Shown here: positions 61,834 through 64,000 of the stretch, piece after piece
Layout of the letters: each line of letters opens with the position of its first letter
Position numbering within the stretch: position 1 is the first letter of the stretch
Source of the DNA: Peptoclostridium litorale DSM 5388
GTDB lineage: Bacteria; Bacillota; Clostridia; Peptostreptococcales; Peptostreptococcaceae
Assembly (NCBI RefSeq): GCF_900141635.1
Contig: NZ_FSRH01000015.1
Span: 1-64,000, forward strand
DNA length: 64,000 nucleotides
Reading direction: 5' to 3'
The notes under the pieces: model-generated
Database searches by the model: none
Seen by the model: the letters and a program-made list of their open reading frames with translations, nothing else
Told to the model about the DNA's origin: nothing
Program-made: the position numbers and the translations under genes

Positions 61834-61947
61834 TGGACATGGCGCTTGGCGGCTTTTTGGGCCTCATCGCCGCCGAAACGAGGTTTTTGTGATTATGGCC
61901 ATTGCCGGGGTAAGCAGAGGCATAGAGATTTTTTACCCTATGGGGAT

Positions 61948-61998
61948 AAAAGGAAAGCATCAGCAAGATATCATTTTGCTGATGCTTTCCTTTTATTT
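61948..61998. terminator. Bidirectional terminator between galE and the peptidase gene
   Basis: A 19-bp perfect stem (61948-61966 with 61976-61994, core GGAAAGCATCAGCAA) has a nine-base loop, with A4 on the left and T4 plus TTTG on the right. It can stop transcription from both convergent genes. The 100 bases between the galE stop and this stem show no gene. Confidence 0.88.
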
Positions 61999-62025
61999 GT
62001 AAGGCTGTGTTTACTGATTGTATTT

Positions 62026-63855
62026 CTAGTAGTCCGACACGGTGAACTCCATGCTCACTGGTTCTTTAAGCTGATTTCCGCCGGCTGAATAAACGTCTCC
62101 TCCAACACGGATTTCATATGATGCTCCGGCTGCATATCCGCCGGGCGGGTGGACTATTAGGGCGCTTTTGCCGCCGTCTGAAAGCTCAATGGCAACGCCC
62201 TGATCGAGCCCCGTATTCTTTTCAAAAACCCTTATATTTATAAGGCTATCCAGACCTATCTCGTCGCTGAAGCTTACAGTCCAGTCCTTCAGCCTGTCCA
62301 CGCCAGACGCCGGTTCCAGTACCTTTATGCTCTGGGAAGGCCTGCTGGACTCTTCATCACCGGCAGGCATTTTGGCATAGTCGGCATACACCTTGAGGCA
62401 GACGCTAGAGCCATAGCGCTTTTTGGCCAAATCGTACCAGCGGTATCCGTTGGCGCTGGTGTAGCTCTCACCATGGTTTGAAGATGCTGCGTTCAAATAG
62501 CCGGGCAGATTCTCCTCTATAGCTATTGGGCATTCGTCGCCCGGAGTCGATATCTTGACGGCTATTGCAAACCGCTTGCCTGCCTTCACATACACCGGAT
62601 ACTCGATGTCCACAGTGTGGTAGCCGGGCATCTCGAGAAAGCCCTCGCCGACCTTGTTCATTTTACTTAGGTCATCCTCGCCCGAGTAGTCCGATACGGC
62701 GTATATCTCATACTCTGAGTTCATGCCCATAGTGTAAAAACCCGCCGCCATGACCTGCTGGTCTTCGTGGGAGTCGAACACATTTGCGAACCAGTTGCCG
62801 TACAGCCCGTATCCAAGTGTCCTTGTGGCCCCGTACTCGTCATGCTGGTATATGGAGTCGTAGTTGCCGGGGCCTTCTACTGACGAGTATACAGCGTTGT
62901 CCCTTGCTATAGTGGCGTCGTGGTACGACACGTAGAAGTAGCCCCCATCTCCCCAGTTATCGCCCCAGCTGTTTCTGCATATATACGCCCCGTCGCCGAC
63001 CGGGCTTGTTTTGAAGTTGTCACTTGGGAAGCTGTCGTCCCAGCCCACTATGTTGACCTCGTGGTCCTCGGTCTCTCCATCATCGGGGCAGTAAAATGAG
63101 CTTGTGATTTCGTTGTAGTACGCCCTCCCCCTTTTGGAGCTTGCGCCAAGCACCCCGGTGCTCACGGCGCCATATTCCATAACCATCCTCTTTATCAGGT
63201 CAATCTCCCCGTCGGGTATGAAGTATACCGACTGGACGTGCTTTTTCTCGCCTATGCCATATGAAGACGAGGCAAGTCTCGAATCCGTGTAGGGGTCTTC
63301 GTCCTCGTGCACGGGGCCTTCCCACCTGAGGTAGTATGCCGCTGCCATCCCTGCGTTTCCGCCGTCGTTTCTGTCCCATTCAAAACCGTGGCTGTTTACA
63401 AGGTTGTTCTCCGAAAAGTCGTTTTCCTCGTAAGGCATGAGCGCGGACTCCAGGGCCGCGGTGTTCCCGAACGCCCAGCAGGCGCTGAGGCTCCCCTGGT
63501 CCTTTACCTTGGGAAGCCGGCCCTGGTCCCTAAGGTCGAAATATTCTGGAAGCTCCACTGCGGACTCAAGCCCATTGTAGCTTCCAAAGACCTTCACTGG
63601 AGATGGGACCCTCGTGTTTGAGGCGCTTGTGCCAGAGGGGGAGGAGAAGCTGTTTTCCTGGGCCCTTTCAATGTAGTCTTCGAATTCGGGGCTCAGCGGA
63701 GCAACCCGCATGAGGTCATATTCATAATATTCGTCGGCAAAGCCCGCTATGGGGGAGGCGGCGGTCAAAAATACTAAAACAGCGCACAGCATTTTCAGCC
63801 GGCCTGCAGTGAAAACCCGGGGATTGGGCCCGCCTGGACATTTATTGCTTTCCAT
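62026..63855 (-). CDS. Secreted papain-type (C1) cysteine peptidase with Ig-like domain
   Basis: The ATG at 63855 follows AAGGTGTGG; a GTG at 63867 would add four residues. The 609-residue protein has a signal peptide (about 14-40). The peptidase domain has the oxyanion glutamine and catalytic cysteine in DQGSLSACWAF (Cys about 126), the histidine in EDHEVNIVGWDD (about 265), and the asparagine in CRNSWGDNWGDGGYF (about 295). A beta-sandwich of the lectin-like type seen in bacterial C1 peptidases follows (about 330-490). The last 100 residues form an SbsA-like Ig domain (VLEPASGVDRLKDWTVSFSDEIG). It lacks SLH repeats. It may process or remodel the surface layer. No convincing promoter was found upstream; TATAAT at 63920-63915 lacks a -35. 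Confidence 0.88.
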   Translation of the reverse strand: MESNKCPGGPNPRVFTAGRLKMLCAVLVFLTAASPIAGFADEYYEYDLMRVAPLSPEFEDYIERAQENSFSSPSGTSASNTRVPSPVKVFGSYNGLESAVELPEYFDLRDQGRLPKVKDQGSLSACWAFGNTAALESALMPYEENDFSENNLVNSHGFEWDRNDGGNAGMAAAYYLRWEGPVHEDEDPYTDSRLASSSYGIGEKKHVQSVYFIPDGEIDLIKRMVMEYGAVSTGVLGASSKRGRAYYNEITSSFYCPDDGETEDHEVNIVGWDDSFPSDNFKTSPVGDGAYICRNSWGDNWGDGGYFYVSYHDATIARDNAVYSSVEGPGNYDSIYQHDEYGATRTLGYGLYGNWFANVFDSHEDQQVMAAGFYTMGMNSEYEIYAVSDYSGEDDLSKMNKVGEGFLEMPGYHTVDIEYPVYVKAGKRFAIAVKISTPGDECPIAIEENLPGYLNAASSNHGESYTSANGYRWYDLAKKRYGSSVCLKVYADYAKMPAGDEESSRPSQSIKVLEPASGVDRLKDWTVSFSDEIGLDSLINIRVFEKNTGLDQGVAIELSDGGKSALIVHPPGGYAAGASYEIRVGGDVYSAGGNQLKEPVSMEFTVSDY

Positions 63856-64000
63856 TAAACACCACACCTTTTTACAATTTACGCTCTTTTTCTACAAAAT
63901 GCGTCTTTTGAAAAATTATACTATATAATATTGGATGCGTGGCATTTAAGTTGCTAAAACCCGACATTATTTGCATGTCCGAAAATGAATATCCATGAGC

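Noticed and set aside
61846-62088. 80-residue open frame after galE
   Set aside because: Spans a strong bidirectional terminator and the antisense end of the peptidase gene; no plausible start region.

Overview
The window looks like a chromosomal piece of a Gram-positive anaerobe of the class Clostridia. The grounds are strong GGAGG-type ribosome sites, frequent TTG and GTG starts, S-layer homology (SLH) surface proteins, the Firmicutes-type tyrosine kinase plus PHP-phosphatase capsule control module, and heavy AGG/ATA codon use in the resident genes. A Peptostreptococcaceae-like host is a guess; nothing here fixes the genus.

Layout. 1-207: edge of an IS66-family insertion element (minus strand). 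0.48-14.5 kb: four co-directional genes for secreted surface proteins. Two are giant Ig-like/IPT-TIG fibres, one is a beta-rich protein of unknown role, and the last carries three SLH domains and may anchor the rest. 14.6-26.9 kb: a Wzz-like / BY-kinase / PHP-phosphatase cassette present twice, each copy followed by SLH protein genes (one, then two) and each preceded by a related leader with a long hairpin and a Spo0A-box-like site. 27.0-29.8 kb: an unknown anchored coiled-coil protein and a membrane-bound FlaA1-type sugar nucleotide dehydratase. 30.0-47.5 kb: a markedly AT-rich Wzx/Wzy-dependent polysaccharide locus with initiating sugar transferase, several glycosyltransferases, flippase, polymerase, CapEFG-type UDP-L-FucNAc genes, UDP-glucuronate 4-epimerase and UDP-glucose dehydrogenase. 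47.6-54.3 kb: a reshuffled accessory stretch with duplicated genes, an IS66 remnant fused to a vanZ-like gene, a REP-associated tyrosine transposase (RAYT) with a truncated copy and REP-like repeats, a Fic protein, and a fused MNT-HEPN protein. 54.4-64.0 kb: dprA-comM (minus strand), a second DUF4301 gene, a DUF4143-type ATPase, a second vanZ-like gene, galE, and a secreted papain-type peptidase with an SbsA-like Ig domain.

How it may work together (inference). The AT-rich locus makes a polymer probably containing L-FucNAc, GalA and a 2,6-dideoxy HexNAc. The two kinase/phosphatase cassettes would control its chain length and export. The SLH proteins would sit on the wall polymer. The Ig/IPT giants and the C1 peptidase would form or modify the outermost layer. 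The most original signals are the duplicated kinase-plus-SLH cassettes with their shared structured leaders, the anchorless giant-protein operon, and the rearranged DUF4301/vanZ/RAYT region.
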